Assembly (NCBI GenBank): GCA_932521035.1
Contig: OW051492.1
Span: forward strand, 8,370,001 to 8,434,000
DNA: 64,000 bases
Source of the DNA: Oscheius dolichura
Lineage: Eukaryota; Nematoda; Chromadorea; Rhabditida; Rhabditidae
Reading direction: 5' to 3'
How positions within the stretch are numbered: position 1 is the first letter of the stretch; each line of letters opens with the position of its first letter. The notes beneath the pieces are model-generated. The model was not told where the DNA came from and did not search any database. It was given only the letters and a program-made list of their open reading frames with translations. A program made the position numbers and the translations under genes. Shown here one piece after another: positions 52,694 to 63,668 of the stretch.

Positions 52694-53560
52694 ATGGAGA
52701 AGGTCCCCTTTTATAACCTGTTTCTTGACGATGGCTATCGGTCGGCAGTTCTCTACGCAGACGGCGCATTCACCCGGAAGTGCTACACCCTCGACGGCAA
52801 GACTGGATACCTGTACGTTCCCGAAGAGATGAAAAAGAACGTATCCGAAGAGAAGCTCACAGACATCTTCAAGGAACTTCTTGAAAAGTGGATTGTCACG
52901 GCCTACTGGATCGCCGGCGAATCGGTGAATCGAGAATTTTCTACACCAAAGGGACCGGCGTCCGCATCTCCTACCGTGTCGACAACCGTGAGCGAGGATT
53001 CGTCCACGTTCCCGATAAACTGAAGACGGTTCTGACGGCAAAGGATCTGACGGATATTGTCAAGAGGAAGGTTGGCCAAGAGATGAGTTGTTTCATCTTG
53101 TACCGTGATGGCTCTCCCTGTCCTCCAGAGACCAACTTGGCGGATGTGTCTCCCGAGGATAACCCCGATAATTTGGTCATCAATGCCGAGATGTTTTTTT
53201 TTTCGAAATTGTAAATATACTTGTATTCAGCTTCGATGCTGACAAGGCCGAAGAAATGAAGAAGAAGATCGAGGACCTGCAACAGTCTCTGGAGAAGTCC
53301 GAGCAGTCCCGCCAGCAGACGAAGCAGGCTCTCCTGCTCAACAAACTCTCCAGCAGACGGAACTGGCCAACTCGAAGAAGATGGCCGAAAAGAACGAGAT
53401 GATCAAGTCTCTGGAGAAGACGACCTGCAATGGTCTCTTCTGAAGTCGGAGGCAGCCGCCCAGTTCCAGTCGAATCTTCTTCTCCAGACCGTGAAACCGG
53501 CCAAGCTGAAGAGACTCGTCGAGGAGGCGGCCCAGAGGCAGAAGGGCTTTCTTTTCAGTT
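52694..53560 (+). pseudogene. Duplicated-domain/coiled-coil gene with frame breaks
   Basis: Starts MEKVPFYNLFLDDGYRSAVL. Two related segments follow: GYLYVPEEMKKNVSEEKLTD in the first, GFVHVPDKLKTVLTAKDLTD in the second. A 38-base intron (about 53192-53229) then leads to a coiled coil (FDADKAEEMKKKIEDLQQSL). The frame changes near 52940, 53330 and 53435, while each segment remains convincingly coding in its own frame (for example LQQTELANSKKMAEKNEMIK, then LLKSEAAAQFQSNLLLQTVK). The first break could instead be a 47-base GT-AG intron; the other two have no splice solution. Either the gene is decaying or the assembly has indels here. Family not recognised. Confidence 0.5.
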
Positions 53561-53685
53561 TTTTCTTCTTTCTCTGCCCTCTATATAACGTTTTATTTCT
53601 TTTTGTACGCTAAAGACTACCAACATAATAACCGAGATCACATGAAGAATGAATATAATGGTCTAGAGAAAAAAGAATATAAGAA

Positions 53686-56600
53686 TCACTGGAAGATGGG
53701 CATATGAATGGCAGAGGAGTTCCACAATTTCTGGACTGTATCTGACTCGGGCTTAGTGTTGGGCAGTTTGGCTAGGAGGGAGAGCAGCGGGCCCATACAG
53801 CCCAGGAGGGAATCCATCATCAGGTCCAGGGAGCCATTGACCGTACCGGGTTCATCTGCCCTAGAGGAAAGTACCATAACCTTTGTGTCTTGAAAAAGAC
53901 GAACCTGGTGACGGCTGCCGACCGAAAAGCGTGGGAAATACAACGGAAGGCGGCCGCGGCGTCGGCCAACTCCGTCTGGAGCTCTCGTTCCGGTGAGGGG
54001 TCGCCTCGCCTCTTCTCACTCATCCACCATCTCGCTCTCTTTTCCATAGCACATGGACGGTATTTCATCTCTCGCGCAGTTAGAGGAGAGGGAGCTGGAA
54101 TTAGAGATATTTTGTAGTCTATGGATCAAGTTACGCGGCCGGGGCAGGTCATCCTCCTCCTTGACTTCGGACTGTTCCCTCTTTTTCAGGGGCTTCTTCT
54201 TCAGGACGGCTTTTGGCTGAAAAGGAAGGATAAAATAAGGTCTCATAGAGAAAATGAAGAGGGAAAAGTGTGGCTGGGAAGGCGATGCCGTGGCTCAATC
54301 CCAAAAGGCCCGCAGCCGGACACAAACCAAGTGGAGGATGAATGGCAACGGTGCCAGTATACTGGGGGCAGGCCTCGGCTCCTTTCTACCGTTTTAGTTG
54401 AAGTAGGAGGCGTTGTCTTTGTGTCGGAAAGGGATTTAGGGCCCATGCTATCGAGGCCGGCCGTCAGCCATTGCCCGCCCTCGTCCCCCTAGAAGACAAC
54501 AACTCACACTGCTGCCTTTCATTTTCAACAGGCTCTGTGCCGCTTGCATCTTCTTTCTCCTCTAAAATTCCTCTCATTATTCCTCGTTTTCCCACAAAAA
54601 CAAACCATTTCAGCCAGAGTCATGACGGGGTTCCTTGTGGGTGACGCCCTTCCCGTGTCGGCGCTCTTCAACGAGGATGTGTCCAACGCCGACGCGGCTA
54701 GAGCCGCCTCACCACAGGAGGAGATCGACATGTCCGTTTCTATAGACCATTTGGCATCAAAAAGGAGTGGAGTGCTCACTTTCAGTCAGCTTCCTCGTCC
54801 TCGTCTTATCCTTCCGTTTTAATTTGATCTTGCCCAAGACACTGCTATGTCGTCCCTTTCTGCCCAAATCCACCGGGATCTCGTCATTTGACCGGACCCA
54901 GCCATACCATTTTCGGCACTTTTTATCCACGCATCGCCATCTGAACAGCGAGGAGATTATAAAAAAGAAAAAAAAGAGAAACCTGTGTTTATTGCCGCCA
55001 CACATCTGGGGACGGACCTGGCCATTGCAGAAGGTACAGTGGCGGAGACCGTTCTTGCTCACCGGCGGCGTTTTGATCACATTGCTGGAAAAATAACCCT
55101 TTTCATGAATTAAAATTTGATAGAATTCTCCGAACAACAGTTCATATGGTAAACAGGTCCCGCCACGAATAGCGCGCTCTTTGCAGTCCTTTAAAAAGCT
55201 TTGGTCCTGTGACGCAAATCTCCTGGCAGTGGCTCCTCCTCCCCGCTCCCTGTTTTCGTCTCGTTTCGTCTATTTCCTGCCCTCCCAGTCATTTTTTCTC
55301 CCTGATTCATAGAGGACCAAGCAAATAAACAGCGGGACTTACTATTTGTTGGGCCGTTGCTTCTTGTCCTTCACCGGGGAAGGGTCGACCGTCTCCTTAA
55401 TTTCGACCTCCTTCAACGTGGGAGAGGACGGCGGCGACAGGGAATACTGCCGCGGGCTGGTGATCTGTAACGTCTCCAGTCAGCCGGGCCCTCTTCCCCT
55501 CTCTTTACCTGGACCTTCTTTTTGTCCTTCACCTCGACGGCATCCGTACTGTCTCGTTCTTTTTTCGAACTTTTTTGTTTCACCTTCAATCCCGATTTGG
55601 TCTTCTTCCGGAGGCTGCTTTTCTCTTTTGTCAGATTTTGATTCGTAGTCACTGTTCCTTCCTTCTTGGGACGGGGTGTCTCCTCCTCTTCCTCCTCCTC
55701 CTCGTCGTCCTCTTCGAGAACGGGTTGACTTGTATGGGGGACCTGGAAGGTTCTTTATATCTACAGTATGCTCATATTTTTTGGTGACGAATAGAATTCC
55801 TGAGCATCTGTCGGACCCAGGAAAACCCGCTCCCGCCTCAGTCCAGCCTTTCCTCCCTGACATCACGCCTCCTGCCCGGTCATTCAGTCTAGACGGGATT
55901 CCTAGTATCCTCTTGTTTGCATTAGCTGATACTTCCCCTGACATCTACCTTCCCCCAACCATAAGGTTCCCAAGTTTGGGAGTTTTGAAACCTGCCTCAG
56001 TCGGGACAACCCGCCGTATCCAAGTGTTCCCCACCGGCTCTGACCAGGCCCATCTTCTCCCCGAAAAGAGGAAATTACCCCCTGTTCCTATTTATTGAAT
56101 GAAAATAAAACTTGTCTAGAAGAAAGTTCTCACCTGGATGTCCAAATTAGAGGGATGGACTTTAGCCTCCCTACTGCTGCTAGATGGCCCGGCCTCGTCC
56201 ACCAGGCCGTTCCACTCCATACAAAACTTCGCCGAGCATCTCCACCGTTTCCCTTCCAGCTTACATTCACTCCCGCATTTTGTGCAGAATTCAACCGGCC
56301 TGGGCAGGGGTGCCGGCCTCTCCGGTGTGCCTCCTTCCTAAATCCCTCCAATTTTTTTGTAATCTCCAAGGAGGATACCATAATGGAGGGGAAGATCTCA
56401 CTACTGTCCGAGGGGAGATCGTCCACCGTGTTTAGGAAGTCGGCCGCCATGGCCTGGAGGTCGACATTGTTCATTGTGAAGAGGTCATCGAATAGGAAAT
56501 CCGAAACTCCCGATATTAACCTGAAAATAGGGAGTATTCTTTGTCTTATTCTCTATCACAGCCACTGTTAGACAGTCGAACCCTCAAAATCTAGTCTAAC

Positions 56601-57541
56601 CTGCTCCTCCTTCCTTCATTTTGACTCGCCACCCTCGTCCTCCTGACTGGCGATCCATCCATCCCGAGCATGTCCTCAAACACTTTGGACACTCCCCGAG
56701 ATCGTTTGGACCTTGTCGATCGGGCGTCGTCATTGACCCCGAAGAGACTGTCGTTGTCATTCCAATGATGGGTATCCTCCAGGGCCTAAAATAGAGAATA
56801 AGAGGAATTTCAGCTTTCTCTTCCAATTTAAATCAGAAAAAGACCACATACCAAGTCCAGAAGGCCGCTGGAGTCCAGTCCGGCCAGTCCTCCACTGATC
56901 ATCTGTCGCCTCTTCGACCCGTTCGAACTCTCGCTATCGAGTCGTTTCCTCTTCAGGTGTTTGTGTAGCATTTTCAATGTCGAGTGTTGGGTACTACTCG
57001 CCCGGGAGCGGGATCCACTGTTCGATCTCTTCCTCCCTATCCCGTGGGGCATTAACGTGTCCAATCGGTAGCTGGCCCTTCGTATCCGGCCCGTGCCACT
57101 CGTCTCCGGCTCCGCCTCGAAGAATTTCGGATCCCGATAGGACTGGGCCTCGATGCCGGCCTCCACCCGGATCTCGTGTACTCCGTCATTAAATCCCTAA
57201 AAAAGAATGTCTTAAATAAAAGAGAAAGGAGTACTGTACCTTGTGCTTCCTCGAGATCTCGTGGGTAAACCTATTGGAGAGGTAGTCGCTGCAGTCGGAC
57301 GGCTTCATGAAGGCCGTCTCCTTCGTCCCGAAGAACATTATGGCAATCCTCCCGGCCGGGGTATCTTGCCCTTGTTCTAATACCTAATAACAAGATCATT
57401 TAAAGGGGAGGGCCAAAAATACAGTACCTTTGCCGGCCAGTGGGGGAATCCCTTCATTTTGGCCCATATCAAGTCGCCTGGATTGAATGAGGCCGCCGAG
57501 GAGGAGGAGGAGGACGCGCCCGGCCCGTCATCACTCATCAT
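53686..57541 (-). CDS. PWWP-domain chromatin protein with paired zinc ribbons
   Basis: 793 aa in 15 exons, all in phase: 57541-57428, 57383-57240, 57196-56852, 56785-56601, 56520-56379, 56337-56134, 55742-55509, 55464-55343, 55084-54983, 54940-54780, 54739-54606, 54561-54508, 54216-54028, 53981-53905, 53860-53686. The N-terminal PWWP domain is HDGF/LEDGF-like ([20 protein letters not shown], then [12 protein letters not shown]). Such domains read methylated histone H3 tails. Basic, Ser-rich sequence follows, then a C-x2-C ... WRC-x4-C module ([20 protein letters not shown]), an acidic run and a Lys-rich region, then a second module ([16 protein letters not shown] ... [14 protein letters not shown]). 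The C-terminus is helical ([18 protein letters not shown]). A TTCTAG acceptor is 13 bases before the ATG. The last small introns (44-46 bases) are the least certain. Confidence 0.8.
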
Positions 57542-58663
57542 CGTTTCTTCCTTCCTAGAAATTTAAATATTTTACATTATATTTTAATAAATAGACAGTA
57601 TTATTTAATGGAAGAAATTGTATATTTTAAGAATAACTGTGAATTAAACAAAGAAGAAGGTAAGCCCGGAGGAGGAGAACAGTTCCCCGGGAAGAGAGCC
57701 TCTGTTCCCAGGGAAATTTGAATTTCCCGGGTGAATACGTTAAAACTTAAGGAAATAAAAAAGATTTAGAAAATATATTGATTGAAAAAAAGAAAGAATT
57801 AGATTTATTGGCAGGGGGCCAATCGGCGGCCAGTGTCAACACAGCTGGTTGGCATGAATCAGCCGTCTTGGCGTCATTCAGGTTCAGACTGATGGATCGT
57901 CCTGGAAACTGACCTGTATTCTCAAGAAAGAGGGAAAATATCATAATTGCCTCAGGATTGACCAATTTCCCGGATAAAATTTCCCTTGGCCGGCGTCCAA
58001 TGCTTCCAGATAGTCTTTAAGAAGCGAAAAATTCAAAAACCACTTGAAACCGCGCTTTTGCCTGGCCTTTTACGAATTATCATTGGTACCCGTCCTCCAC
58101 AACGATTTATAACAGAGAATAGCATTTTCCAAAAGCTCTCCTCACCCTTTTTCATAGAGTACAAAGAACTCCTCCTGGCTGGAAGGCCCCGGGCCCAGCT
58201 GTCCTGTTATGAGCCAGTAATACCCGCGTCTCGCTAGTTTCCCAATCTAGGGCTTTTTTTTCAGGAGACGGTTTCTTTCCTCCTTCTTTGATGTTTATGT
58301 GGAAATCTAGGAAAAACTGTAGAAAGGCCAAAATCTCGTAAGGTGAGACAGATTTGACACAAAAAGTCGCCGGCAGAGGGCATCTTCCCTCTTTTCCAGT
58401 GGCCCTCGGCAGGACGAGGCTCCTTCTGGAGATCTGAAAATCTATTCAGCTCTCCATGTGAAAAAAGGCGAATTATCTCCATGTCGAAGGAAAAGTTTTC
58501 TCAAAAGTGAGAATCCACAAGGGGAAATTCGCTTGGAAAAGGCTCGTTCCCGCAATATCGCCTTCAAAAGACAATTTCTCTACCCCTGACTGCTTTGCCC
58601 CAAAATAAAGATTATAGCCAATGATAATGACATTCTTTATAACATAACTATAAGTCTACAATA
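57542..58663. other. Spacer with unsupported open frames
   Basis: No gene recognised. Minus-strand frames at 58482-58261 and 57965-57747 are open, with an AATAAA inside the latter, but could not be connected. The region just upstream of 57541 should contain the PWWP gene promoter. Confidence 0.4.
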
Positions 58664-59407
58664 TTACAAATGTAAAATATCTGGCATTGGGTAGGAAGAA
58701 CTGTTCCGGGTCGCGTCCCACGCCTCGTATAGGAGATGTTCCCGGCCCTCTGGCGCCCTCTCCACGAATAGTCCATTCTTCCTCAACTTTACCAAATATT
58801 CCACATTCTAAATGAGGTTGTCTTTAGTTTGTATAGGGAAAAGGAGCCTACATTTCTATTTTTAATAGTAAATACGGCGAAATTTACGGGGAAGATGTGA
58901 TAGCTCTTGGCCGAGGCGAAGGTGCAGTTCTCATCGTCCATTCGGTAGAACATCGTCGTATTAAGACCCTCCAGGGAGGTGGGAACACTGAAAAGGATGG
59001 GAATTACAGTAAGAAAATGATAAAAATAATAAAAAGTGGACTCACTCCATGTTCTCGGTGTAGTCGTACTCCACAATGAGGTACTCGGGGAGGAACGAGC
59101 TGTCCTGGACGTGGCGGAGGATGGCATTGACGTATTCCGCGGCCAGCCGGGTCACTCTGTTAGTAATCGTTGTCTTCTGTCGGAGTTTATCCAAATAATA
59201 GATCGGGATGTGGGAGAAACGGTTCAGATTGCGTTGGAATACGTGGTGGCATCTCCTGTCCAACTGGGGCGCCATATGAAACGTCTCCGAAGACATCTGA
59301 ACCATTTTTTATCATTTTCAGAACCCGGGTGATAAAAGTACCTTATTGAAAATGGCCGGGAGTAGTTCAGAAGGAACTTGGGGAAGCGAAAACATTTCTG
59401 GAGTCAT
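58664..59407 (-). CDS. Unrecognised 198-aa protein, four exons
   Basis: Exons in transcript order: 59407-59342, 59296-59046, 58987-58852, 58807-58664, all in phase. The protein starts MTPEMFSLPQVPSELLPAIF. It contains RRCHHVFQRNLNRFSHIPIY, LDKLRQKTTITNRVTRLAAE and YVNAILRHVQDSSFLPEYLI, and ends NGLFVERAPEGREHLLYEAW and a short tail. It reads as a compact globular domain without signal peptide or membrane helix. The family is not recognised. The ATG immediately follows a TTACCCCTAG acceptor, which would suit trans-splicing. GC-rich codon use like its neighbours supports it as real. Confidence 0.65.
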
Positions 59408-60433
59408 CTAGGGGTAATTCTGGAGACCGAGAGGAGATGGGGAAGGGAAGCGAAGAAGCGGGGGACGGGAGCTTGCGTCCTCAGAGAAAAGAGACGCTTT
59501 TCTTGATGAGAACTGCTTCTCCTTGAAATAGAAGTGGTTGGAGGACAGAAGCCACGCATTTTTAGTTAGACGCACTGCACTGAAACGGTGGAGGAGGCGG
59601 AAAACGGCGAGATGTGGGCAGTGGCAGACTAGGGTAGGTGGAGGGGAGATGAAATGGCTTTATTTCACTATTTGCCTGACAAAAGACTTGTTCCCTTCTG
59701 ACTGACAGGCGGACAAATTAATAGCGTTCTTAGAACAACACTGGAAAATGTAGCTGGGGAAACCGAGAGGCCGGTATTCTCCTCGGATAAGAAGATTCCC
59801 GGAGTCCGTGGCCGAATAGAATCATTTCCGCTTTATTCTCGCATGCCTATTAACTAAACCCAACGTCGTCTACGAAGCTGCTCTTAGAATACAGAGCGGA
59901 TACCAGTAGAGTGCTCCAGCCCGGACAAGGGCGGCTATGGAATCCTCTTCCAATCCCGAACGAAATTACGGCCCTGTTCGGCATGGAGGATTCTCCAACG
60001 GAGGGATCGGTTGTCCCTGGCCTCTTCTGGACTTCAGGCCAGCATTTTTGGACTATGGGGTTGGGTCGCGGGCCGGCGGTCCAAGGCGACCTCAACCCAG
60101 CTGGTTGAGGAAAAGAAGGTACTCGGCTTCCGGCTAGGTTCGCTGTCAAAGCTGCCCACTAAAATGTCTTTCCTCCTCATTAAAATGTGTAAAACCGTCG
60201 TAGGAAGTGGAACCAAACCAACCCCATCGGAATTGCCCCATCTTCTTCTTCTACCCTTCTCCGCCGATATCATCTCACTGCCACCATCCCCAGCGGCGCG
60301 TAAAAAGTTTAAAGCCCTCTCTTGTTTTTCTATGGGTAATCGGGGTGCCCCCGTGGATCGTATCTCTCCTCGGAGAGAAAACCCGTCGCCAAGGGCAGCC
60401 ACCTGCTGCCGGGGGTGGATAAGGTTCGGCTGA
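59408..60433. other. Spacer, coding strand ambiguous at 59850-60150
   Basis: Between the minus-strand gene and the collagen. At about 59850-60150 both strands are open. The plus frame has a Gly/Tyr-rich run (NYGPVRHGGFSNGGIG). The minus frame ends ALYSKSSFVDDVGFS with an AATAAA about 20 bases later. Neither was linked to a start or to other exons. Confidence 0.35.
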
Positions 60434-60440
60434 CTATAAA
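60434..60440 (+). promoter_or_regulatory. TATA box of collagen gene
   Basis: TATAAAA lies 57-63 bases upstream of the collagen ATG in a GC-rich context, a typical place for a core promoter with a short 5' UTR. Confidence 0.6.
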
Positions 60441-60496
60441 AGGGGCCGGGGGAGGAGGAAGGACAGCAGCGGCGTCTTCCTCTCCGCTTCTTAGAG

Positions 60497-61434
60497 ATGC
60501 AAAAACTTCTGCTGACCTCACTTTCCGGCCTCTCGGGGATCATCATCTTCGGCAGTCTGCTCTACGTGGCTTTCGTCGTCCACGATATTAATAACTTCTA
60601 CGATGAGTCCCTCGTCCAAATGGAGGACTTCAAGGTATGATGCCTTCGGGGTTACGGTAATTATTCCCTTCAGAGCTATGCGGACGATGCCTGGCACAAT
60701 ATGGTCGATGTAACCGGTCGCGAAACCTTCGCCGTCCGTCAGAAGAAAGAAGCCGGCCAGTGTAACTGCGGCCCACAGCCGTCCAGCTGCCCCGACGGTC
60801 CTCCCGGGCCTCCAGGTGCCCCCGGAGAGGACGGAGCCGACGGCCCACCCGGACAGGCTGGAGCTCCCGGAGAGGCTGGCACTGCCATCGCTCATGAACT
60901 GCCTAAAGATGCCGGCTGTATTAAATGCCCAGAGGGAGAACCAGGACCGGCAGGACCTGACGGTATTTTTACCCTTTCTTGGCTGTTATAAAACGAAATT
61001 CAGGAGAAGCCGGACCCCCTGGCCCCGACGGAACTCCCGGACCCGAAGGAGCCCCTGGTAAAGACGGGCAGCCAGGCGAGGCCGGAGAGGCTGGAGATGC
61101 CGGTGCCCCTGGAGAGGATGGACAGCCAGGACAGCCCGGAGGCCCCGGAAAGAACGGCCAGAAGGGCAAGGGACTTCCCGGACCTGCTGGACCTGCCGGA
61201 GAGGCTGGATCCGCTGGAGCACCAGGAGCCCCCGGAGCAGCTGGCGAGCCAGGAAAGGACGGCCCCGAAGGACCTGCCGGAGCCGCAGGAGCCAACGGAG
61301 AGGCTGGAGCACCCGGAACAGATGGAGAGAACGGCGGACCCGGACTGCCCGGCCACGATGCCGCCTACTGTCCCTGTCCTCCTCGTACCGCCGCGGTGGA
61401 ACACCACGAGCAGACCGGTGGCTACCGGCTCTAA
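60497..61434 (+). CDS. Nematode cuticle collagen
   Basis: 285 aa secreted structural protein of the cuticle. Exons: 60497-60634, 60674-60962, 61004-61434, in phase. N-terminal hydrophobic anchor ([20 protein letters not shown]) and conserved [17 protein letters not shown], then a furin-type RxxR context ([11 protein letters not shown]). The first cysteine group is [13 protein letters not shown], the second is GCIKCPEG before the main Gly-X-Y block, and the last is CPCPPR before a short tail. The Gly-X-Y blocks run [20 protein letters not shown] and then about 110 residues rich in GEAGAPG/GKDG. AATAAA at 61442. Two short introns (39 and 41 bases). Confidence 0.95.
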
Positions 61435-61442
61435 ACATGAGA

Positions 61443-61864
61443 ATAAACCAGTTCTCTTCGAATACGTATTGTTTTTTTTAAAATCCTGAGATTCTGAATC
61501 AGAGTCTGGATTCTAAACATAAAATATTAGTGACAGACACCAGAAGTTCTTAGTCTAATCCCTGACCCTCCTCAGAATGGACCAGGGTATGATGGTGGTC
61601 AACCAGAGCTCGAGGCGGATGCAATCCAGACTATCTCGCCGAGCAAAGTTGAAATTTAGAATATATACGTAACAACGCGGCAAATAAAGTATCAAGAAGG
61701 AGGAAGGTCAGGAGTCTTTTGAGGCTTGACAAGTCGAAAGGGAACAGACGGTTGCGTGTTGTCGAAAATCATCTCAAAATCGCAAGAGGCAAGCTCCTTA
61801 GTGGTCGGTCGAGCATTAGCCCATCTCCTTCCCGTTCGCCGCCGGCAACTTCGACGGCGGTGGG
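61443..61864. other. 3' flank of collagen, nothing recognised
   Basis: Contains the collagen polyadenylation signal, then mixed sequence with no supported gene or repeat. Confidence 0.5.
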
Positions 61865-62119
61865 AGTATAAATTAATCCCTCGTCAAATTGGTCTTGAAG
61901 CCGCTGCTCAACAATGACAACAAGGCCGTCACCCCGCGCCACAGCTGGGTTCGCGTCGGCCCGCGATCCGTCGTCCAGCTGGAGACGATCATCGACTCGG
62001 TCCGCCTCGCCGTCGGCCAGGAGCTGCGTGGCTATGTGCGCATTCTTCCCGAGTCGCCGGAGCTGGCCCACCGCTTCGATTCTATCTTTATCCTTCTAAA
62101 TGTTCATATAAAACATAGG
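61865..62119 (+). pseudogene. GC-rich coding remnant cut by fold-back element
   Basis: A frame from just after an upstream stop reads VKLVLKPLLNNDNKAVTPRH, SWVRVGPRSVVQLETIIDSV and RLAVGQELRGYVRILPESPE with strongly third-position-GC codons. It then turns AT-rich at about 62090 and meets a GTACGT donor-like site where the fold-back element at 62126 begins. No upstream or downstream partner exon was found. Family not recognised. It looks like a gene fragment truncated by insertion or rearrangement, though a genuine exon is possible. Confidence 0.4.
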
Positions 62120-62125
62120 TACGTT

Positions 62126-62520
62126 GATGATAGCCCGACCACACCTATATTTGGTCAAAAATGGTTCGATTAGCTTAATCCTATTTTTACAATTTCTGTC
62201 ATTTGCATATTAATTACGGGGTTGTTCATATGAATGTTTATTCTAATTAATATCACATTTTCACGTCTGGAGGCCAAAAGTTTGAAATAGCAGCTACCGC
62301 AGCTTGAAATGGATCACAATCATTATGTTTCATCAACCTCCAGATAAATTCAGTCAAATAACTTACCAAAAGGTGGCGCGCTGTACCTCTATGGTTCTTA
62401 TTCCTCCACTTTGCGGGGCCCCCCGAAATGAAAAAAAATATGTAAAAATAGGCTTAATTAAGTAGTTAATCGTATTAGACCACTTTAGACCAAATATAGG
62501 TGTGGTCGGGCTATCATCAT
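62126..62520. repeat. 395-bp fold-back element
   Basis: The terminal arms (GATGATAGCCCGACCACACC ... CCTATTTTTAC) are about 70 bases long and reverse complementary, with a gap in one arm. The AT-rich interior has no coding signal. It separates the coding remnant from the BTB exons. Confidence 0.7.
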
Positions 62521-62555
62521 TGTACCAAAAAATAATTGTAAAGCAGATGAAAAAC

Positions 62556-62786
62556 CTCTTTGAAGCCGCCGTAGAACAAAGCGTGGAAATAAGTAGAACG
62601 ACCACCGAGTATCTGCAAATCAAAATAAAGAAAAATTCCAAAAATGCAAACCATTTTGTGTACATGAAATTCGTGTCCTTCGACTATAAGAACAACATCA
62701 GAACATTGAGGAATACCATAATGAATAATTGTTAATGTTTTTTCATTTGTTGAATCTGCCTGTATTTCCTTAGAATTTTCTGCCAT
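62556..62786 (-). pseudogene. N-terminal BTB/POZ exons (incomplete gene)
   Basis: Two in-phase exons (62786-62652 and 62612-62556) encode a BTB start: IPQCSDVVLIVEGHEFHVHK then ILGGRSTYFHALFYGGFKE. This is the dimerisation half of a BTB domain as found in worm MATH/BTB adaptors of CUL3 ligases. The ATG is five bases after a TTTTTTCAG acceptor. Downstream exons are missing: the fold-back element follows, and a candidate at about 62395 (GGIRTIEVQRATF) is out of phase. Confidence 0.55.
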
Positions 62787-62848
62787 TATTCCTGAAAAAA
62801 TAGCGAAATGATATATGACATGGACACGAGACAAATAAAGAAAGTAGG

Positions 62849-62911
62849 TATCCGCATATGAGAAAGATTTCTTATATTTGTATTAGCGGATTTCATCTTT
62901 CTCATATGCGG
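62849..62911. repeat. Short inverted repeat beside AT microsatellite
   Basis: TCCGCATATGAGAAAGAT and its exact reverse complement ATCTTTCTCATATGCGGA form an 18-bp stem with a loop of about 27 bases. Runs of TA dinucleotides follow (about 62912-62928 and 62972-62991). Confidence 0.7.
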
Positions 62912-63251
62912 ATATATATATATATACCAATATATTTATTGGATAACAAAATTGAACAAATAAAGCGATGCTATATATATATATATATATATCCTATCTC
63001 AACAAATGTGATAGCTTTGCAAAAGCCTTGAAGCTATCGCTTTCGTATATCTCTATTTCTTCAACAAGTGCAAGCTATTCCTTGATAAAGTTGGTATCAT
63101 ATTCTTTCTAAAAATATATTTAATAGAAAATGTATAAGCTTACAGATGATAAGAAATCAATGTTCAGGCCACTGACTAAATCGAACATATGTAGAGTGAC
63201 ACATACGAAGCAGCTTGCAGTAGTGCAGGTATAACATCCCAACAACCTTAC

Positions 63252-63328
63252 AAAATATTTTGCGAAATCCACTTTTATGTTGAAACGATCAGCTAATTGC
63301 AACACTTCACTACTGGCTTTCCAAAAAT
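63252..63328 (-). pseudogene. C-terminal BTB exon fragment
   Basis: After a TTTCATAG acceptor the exon reads FWKASSEVLQLADRFNIKVD, the end of a BTB domain, and closes at a GTAAGG donor. On this strand it lies upstream of the N-terminal BTB exons at 62786-62556, so it cannot complete them. It is either a remnant of a second copy or the product of a rearrangement. Confidence 0.5.
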
Positions 63329-63668
63329 CTATGAAATGATAGATTTCGAAAAAGAAAAGGACGGAGGAGGAGGCCACAAGCGCCGGCAGAGACACTCGGT
63401 TCCACTTCAAATACCCTCCTTACACGCGATCTTTGGCCATTATTTAGTCACTCTGTATTTTAAAGGTCAGTAAACGTCAGATGCCCTGTGGGCAATTTGA
63501 AACGACCTCGTAGCCTGCGAGTCGTAAGAGAGGAGTGCAAATTACAGTCAAGGGGACTGGCCCAAAGGGAAGAGTTGTTCTCTGGTCAAGATGACCCTTC
63601 CCCGTATTCCTGTTCCAAAAATTATTGTAAAAAAAATGCAAAAGAATGGTTTATTTGGGTGCTCTGGA

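Noticed and set aside
60969-61438. Minus-strand frames opposite the collagen
   Set aside because: Repetitive Gly-X-Y codons keep other frames open; the plus strand has cysteine groups, introns, TATA and AATAAA.
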